The notes under the pieces were generated by a model that saw only the letters and a list, made by a program, of their open reading frames with translations, made no database searches and was not told the origin of the DNA. A stretch of 64,000 nt of DNA from NCBI GenBank assembly GCA_025451235.1, contig JANWKT010000028.1, positions 1 to 64,000 of the forward strand, in the 5' to 3' direction. The stretch comes from Flavobacteriales bacterium. Its GTDB lineage: Bacteria; Bacteroidota; Bacteroidia; CAIKAF01. This document shows positions 53,201 to 61,123 of this stretch, one piece after another. The translations under genes were made by a program, and so were the position numbers. The number at the start of each line of letters is the position of its first letter. Within the stretch, counting starts at the first letter, position 1.

Positions 53201-54225
53201 TTACACCCACCATCAACATCAGTTCTAATCCTTTAATGCCTGTATGCTCCGGAACAAATGTTACGTTTACTGCTAACATTACCAATGGAGGTGCTGCACC
53301 AACTTACCAATGGCAGGTAAATGGAACTAATGTGGGTATCAATTCAAATACTTTTTCTTCAGCCACATTATTAAGCGGCGATATTGTAACCTGTATACTT
53401 ACTTCAAATGCCATATGCCTTACAAGTGCTATAGCCAATTCAAACAGTATTGTGATCTCGAATTTCCCCGCAGTTACTTTGGGCATAAGTCCGGATGTGT
53501 CCATTTGTGAAGACGAAATAGTTACCCTCACTGCTACTCCTGCAGATGGAAATCCAGCTGCATACAATGTAGTTTGGCAACCCGGTAATGTAGCTGGAAA
53601 TTCCTTGACCGTATCACCAAACGCTACCACCACCTATACAGCAACCGTAACTGATCAATGCGGAAGCACAGCTTCAGCAACCGCTACTATTACTGTAAAT
53701 CCCCGGCCTCTGGCAGCGTTTACCTTTGCTCCCAATCCACCTGACCTAACCGTACAACCTACAGTTTTTACAGATGCTTCAGTAAATGCTACTTCATGGT
53801 TATGGAATTTCGGGAATGGCAACACGTCCAATTCGCAAAATCCAAGCTTTGAATTTACAACCGGTGGATCATTTCCTGTGGTACTCATAGTAACCTCTGC
53901 AGATGGATGTACAGACACCACCATTGCTCATCTTTTATTTGAAGATATTTATAGTTTATTTATTCCTTCTTCCTTTACTCCGAATGGAGATGAGATCAAT
54001 CCGATATTTTATGCCTATGGATTTGGAATGAACACATTCAGAATGGAAATATTTACCCGATGGGGCGAAAGTATTTTTGTAAGCTCTGATATAATGAAAG
54101 GATGGAACGGATTGTTGCAGAATGGTTCTCCTGCGCCACAAGGAGTATATGATTTTAAAGTAGATGTGGAATTCTACAATAAAAAATCGCAAACCGTGAT
54201 GGGTAAAGTAACCCTGATCCGATAA
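50221..54225 (+). CDS. Ig-repeat T9SS surface protein with PKD and CHU_C domains
   Basis: The protein has 1334 residues and a signal peptide (MKLRFTLVCVIAFSLTKIYA). The first about 460 residues are a unique domain ('DGVYVTDAWPGIDMEMIAYRG'), of a kind seen in other gliding-type exoproteins. An Ig/PKD module follows, then five nearly identical about 90-residue modules encoded at about 52120-53470 ('PAGPICAGTNVTFTANITNG...YQWQVNGVNVGTNSNTYSS'). A PKD domain ('FTDASVNATSWLWNFGNGNTS') and the type B sorting domain 'FIPSSFTPNGDEINPIFYAYG...MEIFTRWGESIF' end the protein. It is expected to be exported by type IX secretion. No enzyme motif is visible, so adhesion is inferred. Confidence 0.92.
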   Translation: MKLRFTLVCVIAFSLTKIYAQQQQGMVVGTPNFTSFSDSKNVLDEEILQFNKGYEQHPEIGEIFPNVPCEDCFEVIEKRTETSKSFIKKGTNGTYIYQQNAVDPMHVMDIQGNQRTVIANLRPRSSQPGVFSADQQPIPVGINTLEKYSYLGKLNHRFYFNRNLTLIFVPNGGEEQVIGAVDWSNYTAGDDGVYVTDAWPGIDMEMIAYRGQLKTNYIIKNPLPQFSNGELRIRDRLNTDEGLSLHHDGDHVFNGPIQIKDQSSTTLFVMDPAVVYDKNVKETGKVGLSYQLDGLQLDIVVPQEWINRDIASYPVTIDPLVSGTNNMAITGSGYNAFCWAGGCVYNMAVPVPAAITVTDIRFSFSYNATNPCWLNDGAMDFNLGACRSPVPANFYWFCNLASPGTCNGNNISIYNDVVGCIPAPSCPSYNMNFTMHFYRCYSAGGGCSNTCIGAITPWTMVVEGRTVEPTGLITVLPAVTICQGNSTTLSATGQNGVPPYNYTWNPGGLPGNPSVSPAASTNYTVTITDACGNTTTATKQVNVTLNNNPGFTINPNPACVGQNVTITGLGAGAAANYDWLIPSSSNPAVNNSQIVNVNYGAAGTYAITLNYANGSCVFPVSQNITINALSAPTANIVAVPAGPICAGTNVTFTANITNGGGAPVYQWQVNGVNVGTNSNTYSSTTLNNGDVVTVILTSSSPCAVPPTVTSNSIVMVISPPVLPTINIVAAPAGAICAGTNVTFTANITNGGPGPVYQWQVNGANVGTNSNTYSSTTLANGDVVTCILTSNDPCASPTTVTSNSIVMTVNPILLPTINIVAVPAGPICSGTNVTFTANITNGGGAPVYQWQVNGVNVGVNSNTYSSTTLNNGDVITCILTSNAPCAVPTTVTSNNIVMTVTPTVIPTINIVAIPAGPICAGTNVDFTANITNGGAAPTYQWQVNGVNVGTNLNTYSSTTLNNGDVVTCILTSNAPCANPANVTSNSIIVTVNPLLTPTINISSNPLMPVCSGTNVTFTANITNGGAAPTYQWQVNGTNVGINSNTFSSATLLSGDIVTCILTSNAICLTSAIANSNSIVISNFPAVTLGISPDVSICEDEIVTLTATPADGNPAAYNVVWQPGNVAGNSLTVSPNATTTYTATVTDQCGSTASATATITVNPRPLAAFTFAPNPPDLTVQPTVFTDASVNATSWLWNFGNGNTSNSQNPSFEFTTGGSFPVVLIVTSADGCTDTTIAHLLFEDIYSLFIPSSFTPNGDEINPIFYAYGFGMNTFRMEIFTRWGESIFVSSDIMKGWNGLLQNGSPAPQGVYDFKVDVEFYNKKSQTVMGKVTLIR

Positions 54226-54265
54226 GTTGTATTCCGGAACGAACCCCGAAAAAAACTTAAGACCC

Positions 54266-54279
54266 CCGATAGCTATCGG
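54266..54279. repeat. CCGATAGCTATCGG palindrome
   Basis: A 14-bp perfect palindrome. Half-copies TAGCTATCGGGA occur at 18384-18395 and 23603-23614, so it looks like a small dispersed motif of this genome. Confidence 0.5.
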
Positions 54280-54319
54280 AGCTTTTAGAGGTTATAAATT
54301 AGAATAAAACCTCTAAGCT
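54280..54319 (+). terminator. Possible terminator of the Ig-repeat gene
   Basis: TTAGAGGTT and AACCTCTAA (extended by AGC/GCT) can pair around a 16-base A/T-rich loop, 60 bases after the stop at 54225. The T run is weak. The rest of 54226-54520 has a GC-richer patch at about 54365-54465 and no gene. Confidence 0.45.
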
Positions 54320-54451
54320 CTCATTCCTATATCTAAAGTCTTTTTAATGGATATAGCATACAGCCAGGCGGGACGAGCCATAGGTACCTGAACGGGAGTG
54401 GCCCCCATCAACCCCGCCAACCATCCTTCACACAAGGCTTACAGGCACACC

Positions 54452-54482
54452 TTGCTATCCTGCCTTAATTTCCTTACCTTTG
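54452..54482 (+). promoter_or_regulatory. Promoter of typA: TTG, 20 bases, TACCTTTG
   Basis: TTG at 54452-54454 and TACCTTTGC at 54475-54483 are separated by 20 bases. This is the full Bacteroidota -33/-7 arrangement and the best promoter in the window. The typA ATG follows 38 bases later. Confidence 0.75.
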
Positions 54483-54520
54483 CACTCGATTTGGGATAGT
54501 TCCATTGCAAAAAAAATATC

Positions 54521-56350
54521 ATGAGTAAAAACATTCGTAACATCGCTATTATTGCACACGTTGACCACGGTAAAACTACTTTGGTGGATAAGATCCTGCA
54601 TAGCTGTCAGCTATTCAGAGATAATCAGGAAACAGGTGAACTTATTCTGGACAATAATGACCTGGAAAGAGAACGTGGTATTACCATTGTAAGCAAAAAC
54701 GTAAGTGTAAATTATAAAGGCACCAAAATTAATATTATTGATACTCCTGGTCACGCCGACTTTGGAGGTGAAGTAGAACGTGTGCTTAATATGGCAGACG
54801 GTGTATTGTTGTTGGTGGATGCTTTTGAAGGACCTATGCCACAAACGCGTTATGTGCTAACCAAAGCCATCGCTTTGGGCAAAAAACCAATTGTGGTGAT
54901 CAACAAAGTAGATAAAGAAAATTGCAAGCCCGAAGATGTGCAGGAACAAGTATTTGACTTAATGTTCAACCTGGAAGCCACCGAAGACCAATTGGATTTT
55001 GCAACCGTTTACGGTTCTGCCAAACAAGGTTGGATGAGTATGGATTATAAAAAACCAACCACCGATATTTTTGCACTGCTTGATACTATTGTGGAAGTGA
55101 TTCCAGCACCCGTTGATAATCCAGGCACCCTACAAATGCAGATCACCTCTATTGACTATAATAATTTTATCGGAAGAATAGCGATTGGAAAAGTGACCCG
55201 TGGTGCAATTAAACTCAATTCTCCTGTTTCATTGGTAAAACGGGATGGTAAAATACAAAAAAGCAGGGTAAAGGAATTATTTGTTTTTGATGGTTTGGGT
55301 AAGGTAAAAGTGGAAGAAGTTCAAAACGGAGATATTTGTGCTGTAGTGGGTGTGGAAGGTTTTGAAATTGCAGATACCATTGCAGACTTTGAAAATCCTG
55401 AAGGCATGGGCAACATCTCCATCGATGAGCCAACCATGAGCATGTTGTTTACCATCAATAATTCTCCTTTCTATGGAAAAGAAGGTCAGTTTGTAACCAG
55501 CAGACATTTACGCGATAGGTTGTTTAAAGAAACAGAAAAAAACTTAGCATTGAGAGTAGAAGAAACCCAGAGCCAGGATGCCTTTATGGTATTTGGTCGT
55601 GGGATTTTGCACTTATCTATTTTAATAGAAACCATGCGTCGCGAAGGGTATGAATTACAAATTGGACAACCCCGTGTGATCATTAAAGAAATTGATGGGA
55701 AAAAATGTGAACCCGTAGAAGAGCTGCATATCGATGTACCAGAAGAATTTTCAGGTAAATGTATTGAACAGGTTACCATGCGTAAAGGTGATATGACAGT
55801 TATGCAACCTAAAGGTGACCTGATCCATTTGGAATTCTATATTCCATCAAGAGCTATTATCGGTCTGCGAACCCAATTATTGAACGTTTCCGGGGGAGAA
55901 GCTGTGATGACGCATCGTTTTAAAGCATATGAGCCTATTAAAGGCGAGCCACAACGTAGATTGGCCGGTACCATGATATCTATGGATACTGGAACTACCA
56001 TCCCTTATGCCATTGATAAATTACAGGACCGTGGAAATTTTTATGTTGATCCGGGAGTTGAAATTTATGAAGGTCAGATTGTAGGTTCGCATATCCGCGA
56101 GAATGATATTGTGGTAAATGTTACCAAAACCAAAAAACTGACCAATATGCGTGCTTCTGGAACAGATGAGAAAATGCGCATTGCTCCTGCCATTAAATTT
56201 TCTCTGGAAGAATCTATGGAATATATACAGGAAGATGAATATGTGGAGATCACTCCAAAAAGTATTCGTTTAAGAAAGATCCTGTTGACCGAAAGCGACC
56301 GCGCCAAGAATAAAAACAAGGCCTTGGCAGGAACGAATGTAGGAGCCTAA
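54521..56350 (+). CDS. typA: Ribosome-associated GTPase TypA/BipA
   Basis: This translational GTPase helps 50S assembly and growth under stress. It has 609 residues. The G domain shows '[15 protein letters not shown]', 'ERERGITI', '[15 protein letters not shown]' and 'NKVDKENC'. A beta-barrel domain follows, then the two EF-G-like domains and the TypA-specific C-terminal domain ('[22 protein letters not shown]'). It is a single-gene unit from a strong promoter. Confidence 0.98.
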   Translation: MSKNIRNIAIIAHVDHGKTTLVDKILHSCQLFRDNQETGELILDNNDLERERGITIVSKNVSVNYKGTKINIIDTPGHADFGGEVERVLNMADGVLLLVDAFEGPMPQTRYVLTKAIALGKKPIVVINKVDKENCKPEDVQEQVFDLMFNLEATEDQLDFATVYGSAKQGWMSMDYKKPTTDIFALLDTIVEVIPAPVDNPGTLQMQITSIDYNNFIGRIAIGKVTRGAIKLNSPVSLVKRDGKIQKSRVKELFVFDGLGKVKVEEVQNGDICAVVGVEGFEIADTIADFENPEGMGNISIDEPTMSMLFTINNSPFYGKEGQFVTSRHLRDRLFKETEKNLALRVEETQSQDAFMVFGRGILHLSILIETMRREGYELQIGQPRVIIKEIDGKKCEPVEELHIDVPEEFSGKCIEQVTMRKGDMTVMQPKGDLIHLEFYIPSRAIIGLRTQLLNVSGGEAVMTHRFKAYEPIKGEPQRRLAGTMISMDTGTTIPYAIDKLQDRGNFYVDPGVEIYEGQIVGSHIRENDIVVNVTKTKKLTNMRASGTDEKMRIAPAIKFSLEESMEYIQEDEYVEITPKSIRLRKILLTESDRAKNKNKALAGTNVGA

Positions 56351-56533
56351 AACCTATTTACGATAAAGAGGTTTCATTATTCTATTCATTAAAGAAAGAT
56401 TTTCCGGTCTTATTTAATTCATCTCTATAATATTAGCCTTCGTTTGTGATTTTTGGCATATTGAATAAATGGAAAATTGTAATACCTGATTTCTTTTGTT
56501 GCTATATTGCATTTAACTCAAATCAAATTACAT
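56351..56533. other. Intergenic region between typA and the Cys-rich protein gene
   Basis: These are 183 A/T-rich bases. A short AACCT/AGGTT stem lies just after typA. No exact TAnnTTTG element was found and no gene is visible. Confidence 0.4.
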
Positions 56534-57337
56534 ATGAAACTATTTAAAACGATCATTCGATTAGTGGTGATTTTATTACCGCTGTATTTTACCATGTCAA
56601 TCTATTCCCAAAGCACCAAATCGATAGGAGAACGATGTGAAAAAGACGATGATTGCAGTTCAGGGCATTGTGTTACTGTTACTGTAAAAGGTGAAACAAA
56701 AACCATCTGTTGTAATTGCGATCAAAATCAATTGAACGGATATACTGAAAAAGTTACTCAATATTGCAAAAATCAACAAGGCGGAATGCTTGCATATAAG
56801 GACATCAAGGATGAATTGGATTCAAGATTTGATTCGAAGAAAGAGGTATCCCTGGTAATGCTGAATGTAAGAAGGACCGCTTGCCAGGAATGCCTGAAAG
56901 CCAGAAATGATAGAGAAAGCTCATGTTTTAATGGAGGAACCGATGATGAGCATAAAGATGAAATCCAGAAAATGAAAGATGCCATCGATTACATCGAACT
57001 TCTGATCAAAGTAAAAAAAGAGGCCAAGCTTGCGTATTACTGCGATGACTATACCTACGAAAATGCCATGGATGATGTGGAGGATAACTGTAAAGATATT
57101 ACCAGTCTGTTCGAAAAATATGGAGTAGACAATAGCAACGAAATATATTGTAGTGATATGGCCAATCTGGTGGATAAATGTATCGATTGCCGGGAAGCAT
57201 ACGAATACCTGGTTAACAATTGTTACCGTGATGGTTTATCAGAGGAGCTATCAAAGCGTTTTCAGGAAGTAAAAGACATGGAAAAAATAGCGAAAGAAAC
57301 CTACGAGAAAAGGAAAAATGAGGGCCGGTGTAAATAA
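56534..57337 (+). CDS. Cys-rich secreted protein of unknown function
   Basis: The protein has 267 residues. The start at 56534 gives a signal peptide (MKLFKTIIRLVVILLPLYFTMSIYS); nine codons upstream are dispensable. The mature part has 17 Cys. An N-terminal knot-like block (Cys35, 41, 46, 59, 60, 62, 78: 'ERCEKDDDCSSGHC') is followed by helical, charged sequence. That sequence contains 'TACQECLKARNDRESSCFNGG' and 'CIDCREAYEYLVNNC'. The Cys-x2-Cys...CFxGG...His pattern faintly recalls some bacterial toxin domains, but I cannot assign it and no immunity gene is evident. It converges on the EamA gene (10 bases). Confidence 0.7.
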   Translation: MKLFKTIIRLVVILLPLYFTMSIYSQSTKSIGERCEKDDDCSSGHCVTVTVKGETKTICCNCDQNQLNGYTEKVTQYCKNQQGGMLAYKDIKDELDSRFDSKKEVSLVMLNVRRTACQECLKARNDRESSCFNGGTDDEHKDEIQKMKDAIDYIELLIKVKKEAKLAYYCDDYTYENAMDDVEDNCKDITSLFEKYGVDNSNEIYCSDMANLVDKCIDCREAYEYLVNNCYRDGLSEELSKRFQEVKDMEKIAKETYEKRKNEGRCK

Positions 57338-57347
57338 AATGTTTACG

Positions 57348-58229
57348 TTATCCCTTATTCGTTAACCAAACTCCAAAAATGATAATGGCCATTCCAATAA
57401 AATAGTGGATTGAAATGACTTCTCCGACAAAAAAACCAATGCCCATGGCAAATGCTGGAACTAAATAAGTAACGGATGCCGCAAACAATACAGTAGTATG
57501 TTTGATCAGGTAGTTAAATACCAAGACCGCTATAGAAGTTCCCATTACAGCCAGCAAACAGATGTATAAAAATGATTCGGTATGCAGCGGGCTGCTCATT
57601 GCCTTTGACGGAATTCCCAATAAAAGCACAAAGAAAATGGTAAAAGGCGCCTGCATCATCAAGGCTGCGCCGGTTACGATAATAGGTTTTAGCTCTTTTA
57701 ATTTAAGTTTGATAATGTTGGATGAAAATCCATAACATAACGACCCAATCAATGGGAAAAAGGCATAGATCATATCCATTTCCTCATCACTATTACCAGC
57801 AAGAAAAACGAGGTATGCAGTTCCCAGCAATCCAATGAGAATTCCCCAAATTGCATTTTTGCCAAAACGGGATGCAAAAAATACCGAACCAACAATCAGT
57901 GTAAATAAAGGAGCCGTCGCATTTAAAATTCCACCCATGGCTCCATGAATTTTTGTTAACCCCAAGGCAAACATAAAGGCCGGGATCCCATTTCCCAAAA
58001 AGCCTGCTGCGGCCAACCATTTCCATTTATCTCTGGGAATGGTTTTAATATGATAAAATACAAAAGGTGATAAGGCTATGAAACTAATGGAAACTCTGAG
58101 GAGGGCTACTTCTTCCGGTCTAAAAGCCCGAAGACCCAGCTTCATTAGCTGAAACGAACTTCCCCAAGTGGCAGCTAACATAAAAAGTATGAAATACTGC
58201 CAGGTTTTGTTTTTTAAGTCGAAGGTCAC
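57348..58229 (-). CDS. EamA-family (DMT superfamily) transporter
   Basis: The protein has about 293 residues with ten hydrophobic helices in two EamA halves. The first contains 'ATWGSSFQLMKLGLRAFRPEEVALLR', the second 'LVFNYLIKHTTVLFAASVTYLVPAFAMGIGFFVGE'. It probably exports metabolites or drugs; the substrate is not predictable. The open frame reaches ATG 58265, only one base from the opposite gene's ATG. A CATCTTTG near-match to the -7 element (58252-58259) would start transcription below that ATG. I therefore favour the in-frame GTG at 58229 (MTFDLKNKTWQYF). Confidence 0.85.
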   Translation of the reverse strand: MTFDLKNKTWQYFILFMLAATWGSSFQLMKLGLRAFRPEEVALLRVSISFIALSPFVFYHIKTIPRDKWKWLAAAGFLGNGIPAFMFALGLTKIHGAMGGILNATAPLFTLIVGSVFFASRFGKNAIWGILIGLLGTAYLVFLAGNSDEEMDMIYAFFPLIGSLCYGFSSNIIKLKLKELKPIIVTGAALMMQAPFTIFFVLLLGIPSKAMSSPLHTESFLYICLLAVMGTSIAVLVFNYLIKHTTVLFAASVTYLVPAFAMGIGFFVGEVISIHYFIGMAIIIFGVWLTNKG

Positions 58230-58241
58230 AGGGAAATTCAG

Positions 58242-58249
58242 TAAATTTG
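58242..58249 (+). promoter_or_regulatory. -7 promoter element TAAATTTG of the HMA-like gene
   Basis: This is an exact TAnnTTTG match 17 bases before the ATG at 58267. It overlaps the divergent transporter's promoter region (CATCTTTG on the other strand at 58252-58259), so the two promoters probably compete. Confidence 0.5.
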
Positions 58250-58266
58250 AACAAAGATGATACAAA

Positions 58267-58680
58267 ATGTGTAGTTACGGTAAATATTTAGGGTTTTTAA
58301 TAATAATCCTCCATACCTGTTATGCATGTGGCGGTAAGAAGAACAATACCAAAGCCCAGAAAAAAATTGAGGTCACTATAACAGGCCTGGATGGCAATGG
58401 CATTGCCGAAAAAAAAATCACCGACGATCTGATGCAACTGGAAGGAGTAAAAACCATCTCCTTCAACTATCTCAACAACCAGGTGGTGGTTTTATTTGAC
58501 ACTACCCTGGTAAATCAGGGCGAAATCATTACCAAGATCATGCAATGCAACGAAGGGAAACATAAAGTATTAGATGTAAAAGAAAATAAGGAACCCAACA
58601 AGAAAGACCCACCAGTTAAACCCGACCCGCAGGAGGATATCAACGATGATGTGGGGGATAGGGATAAGAGCAGCGGATAG
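58267..58680 (+). CDS. HMA-like lipoprotein lacking the metal-binding CxxC
   Basis: The protein has 137 residues with a lipoprotein-type signal ending 'TCYAC' (Cys21). A beta-alpha-beta-beta-alpha-beta domain like heavy-metal-associated domains follows ('IEVTITGLDGNGIAEKKITDDLMQLEGVKTISFNYLNNQVVVLFD'). Where HMA domains have GMxCxxC this one has GLDGNGI, so copper binding by that loop is lost. A Cys remains at 'IMQCNEGKH'. The tail is Pro/Asp/Lys-rich and disordered. Function is unknown. Confidence 0.7.
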   Translation: MCSYGKYLGFLIIILHTCYACGGKKNNTKAQKKIEVTITGLDGNGIAEKKITDDLMQLEGVKTISFNYLNNQVVVLFDTTLVNQGEIITKIMQCNEGKHKVLDVKENKEPNKKDPPVKPDPQEDINDDVGDRDKSSG

Positions 58681-58694
58681 AAGTGGGTTACCAA

Positions 58695-59780
58695 TTACTT
58701 CTGGGCAAATCTTACCAAAACACCTGCCATAGCAAGAAATATAAAGTTCGGTAACCATACTGCCCAGAATGGATCCATTCCACCTGTGGATGCAGAAGCT
58801 GTAAATATTTTGCCGATATATATATACGTAAATGCAAGGGCCACTCCCATGGCCAAATGAAATCCTATTCCCCCTCTTACTTTCCTGCTGGCAATAGGCA
58901 CCGCCAATAAGGTCATGATCACAACTGCAAATGGATTGGCATTTCTCTGGTGTTTTTCCAATAAATAAACGTTGATATACTTGGATCCTTTTGCTTTTTC
59001 TGCCTTAATAAATGCATTCAACTCACTATTCGACATGGTGATCATTTTCTTTACCTCCGTTCTAAAAATATCCGGGGTAAAAGGAAAGGTAGTATCCATT
59101 TGTGATCCGGTTTTCATCTTCTCCTTTAATCCGCTAAAATCGCGAACAATATAGTTCACAAGTCTCCATTTATTATTGGCAGAATCATAAACAACATCCC
59201 GGCTCATGATCTTCTTCACCAACGGACCGTCTACAAATTTATCATAGCTAAAAGCAGTTCCACTTTTGGTAGCAAAGTTGAAGCTTTTTACATATACCGA
59301 TTCACTATCGGTATAGTTGCGGTGAATATTAGGAAGGGAGATATTGATCTTATGAAAGTATTTTTTCTCGAAATTCATTTTATCCAGATTTGCCTGAGGG
59401 ATTACGTAATTAGCCGAAACCCAATTTACACAAGCTAATAACATGGCAGCCATAACAAAAGGTACTAACATTCTCCAATAACTTGTTCCGGTGGATAAAA
59501 TAGAAACGATCTCCAATCTTGAAGCCATCCGGCTGGTAAAAAATATGACGGAGATAAATGCGAACAATGGTGTAAACAGGTTAGCAAAAAAAATGGCAAA
59601 ATTCAGATAATAATCAATCAATATTTCACTCACCTTGGGTTTTACCTCACCTTTACCCATAAAGGCATCTAACCTTTCCGAAAAATCGAAGACAGAGGCC
59701 AGCATGATGATCAAGGAAATGGCAACAAAAAATGTTGTCAGGTATTTCATCATGATATATCGATCAATTCTCTTGAACAT
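58695..59780 (-). CDS. LptF/LptG-family permease (LPS export)
   Basis: The protein has 361 residues. The N-terminal signature 'IDRYIMMKYLTTFFVAISLIIMLASVFDFSERLD' and three N-terminal helices are followed by a periplasmic beta-jellyroll of about 130 residues. 'NPFAVVIMTLLAVPIASRKVRGGIG' and the final helices close the YjgP/YjgQ fold. LptF and LptG pair with the LptB ATPase to extract lipopolysaccharide from the inner membrane. The sequence does not say which of the two it is. It overlaps tgt by one base (shared ATGA-type junction), so translation is coupled. Confidence 0.92.
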   Translation of the reverse strand: MFKRIDRYIMMKYLTTFFVAISLIIMLASVFDFSERLDAFMGKGEVKPKVSEILIDYYLNFAIFFANLFTPLFAFISVIFFTSRMASRLEIVSILSTGTSYWRMLVPFVMAAMLLACVNWVSANYVIPQANLDKMNFEKKYFHKINISLPNIHRNYTDSESVYVKSFNFATKSGTAFSYDKFVDGPLVKKIMSRDVVYDSANNKWRLVNYIVRDFSGLKEKMKTGSQMDTTFPFTPDIFRTEVKKMITMSNSELNAFIKAEKAKGSKYINVYLLEKHQRNANPFAVVIMTLLAVPIASRKVRGGIGFHLAMGVALAFTYIYIGKIFTASASTGGMDPFWAVWLPNFIFLAMAGVLVRFAQK

Positions 59781-60910
59781 TATAGTCGGGTTGTTACTTT
59801 CTTCGCCATCGAATTTTTCCAGTCGGTATAAGTTCCATCAATAATATGTTTTCTGGCTTCGCCTACAAGCCAAAGATAAAAAGCCAGGTTATGTATGCTG
59901 GCGATCTGGGCTCCCAATCGTTCATTCAAACCCATTAAATGGCGTAAATATGCTTTCGAATGATTTTCATCAACCCGAATGCCCGTACCTGGATCGATCG
60001 GTGAAAAATCATCCTCCCATTTTTTATTTTTTATATTAATGATGCCCTCTCTGGTAAACAACATTCCATTGCGGGCATTGCGGGTAGGCATTACGCAATC
60101 AAACATATCAATGCCTAACGCAATACATTCCAGAATATTTTCGGGAGTACCCACTCCCATTAAATACCTGGGCTTTTCTTTCGGAAGAATGGTACATACA
60201 AGGTCAGTCATTTCATACATCATTTCAGCGGGTTCACCCACTGAGAGGCCCCCGATCGCATTTCCATCCATTTCCTGCGAGGCAATGCATTCGGCAGACT
60301 GAGTACGGAGATCTTTAAAAACCGACCCTTGTACAATAGGAAATAAGGATTGACCATGGCCATACAAAGGTTCAGTCTCCTTGAATCTTTGAACACATCT
60401 GGTGAGCCATCGATGGGTAAGGTCCATGCTGTTTTTCGCATATGAATATTCACATGGATGAGGTGGACATTCGTCAAAAGCCATCATGATATCCGCTCCA
60501 ATGGTCCTTTCAATATCGATCACCGATTCAGGTGTAAACTGATGCCTGCTGCCATCAATATGAGATTGAAACAAGGCCCCCTCCTCTGTTAATTTCCGGT
60601 TAGAGGAAAGGCTGAAGATCTGGTAACCTCCACTATCGGTGAGCATAGGTTTTTTCCAGTTCATAAATGCATGCACCCCTCCTGCTTTCCCAATGATATC
60701 CATACCTGGCCGCAGGTAAAGATGGTAGGTATTCGACAGGATAATTTGTGCTTTGATCTCTTCTTCCAGTTCCCTTTGATGTACTGCCTTTACAGTGGCA
60801 ACGGTACCTACCGGCATAAATATAGGAGTCTCAATAGGACCATGGTCAGTATGTAAAATCCCTGCCCGGGCTTTGGTAACAGGATCAGTAGCGATCAGTT
60901 CAAATTTCAT
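59780..60910 (-). CDS. tgt: Queuine tRNA-ribosyltransferase, zinc-ligand Cys missing
   Basis: Tgt exchanges guanine 34 for preQ1 in tRNAs with GUN anticodons. It has 376 residues. Asp92 lies in 'MLTDSGGYQIFS' and the nucleophile Asp271 in 'DMFDCVMPTRNARNG'. Substrate-binding 'GGLSVGEP' is present. The usual zinc site CxCxxC before 'YLRHL' is here GTGIRV (residues 308-313), though the His of 'IHNL' (340) remains. Other Bacteroidota Tgt proteins, as I recall, also lack these Cys. It is co-transcribed with the LptF/G permease, and QueA, acting two steps later, is at 23.6 kb. Confidence 0.95.
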   Translation of the reverse strand: MKFELIATDPVTKARAGILHTDHGPIETPIFMPVGTVATVKAVHQRELEEEIKAQIILSNTYHLYLRPGMDIIGKAGGVHAFMNWKKPMLTDSGGYQIFSLSSNRKLTEEGALFQSHIDGSRHQFTPESVIDIERTIGADIMMAFDECPPHPCEYSYAKNSMDLTHRWLTRCVQRFKETEPLYGHGQSLFPIVQGSVFKDLRTQSAECIASQEMDGNAIGGLSVGEPAEMMYEMTDLVCTILPKEKPRYLMGVGTPENILECIALGIDMFDCVMPTRNARNGMLFTREGIINIKNKKWEDDFSPIDPGTGIRVDENHSKAYLRHLMGLNERLGAQIASIHNLAFYLWLVGEARKHIIDGTYTDWKNSMAKKVTTRL

Positions 60911-60988
60911 CTAAAGTGCAGTACTTGATACAAAAGTCCACATTTTTTCCCAATAATGGATAAGAACGCCTGCCCTATGCTACAGGCT

Positions 60989-61027
60989 CGCTATCGCCAG
61001 GCCTTTTGCAGCGGTGGCGCAATAGCG
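60989..61027. repeat. Imperfect inverted repeat upstream of the glycosyltransferase
   Basis: CGCTATCGCCA (60989-60999) and TGGCGCAATAGCG (61015-61027) pair with a two-base bulge. It lies in a GC-richer patch (60965-61050) between divergent tgt and the glycosyltransferase, and may be a remnant repeat element. Confidence 0.4.
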
Positions 61028-61123
61028 TTTTCAAAACTTTCATTCACGCTGGCTGGGTAAGGGAAATTTGAAGTTTTTGAACTATTGAACCTTGAACTTC
61101 TTTCTTATCTTGCTATTCAATAC

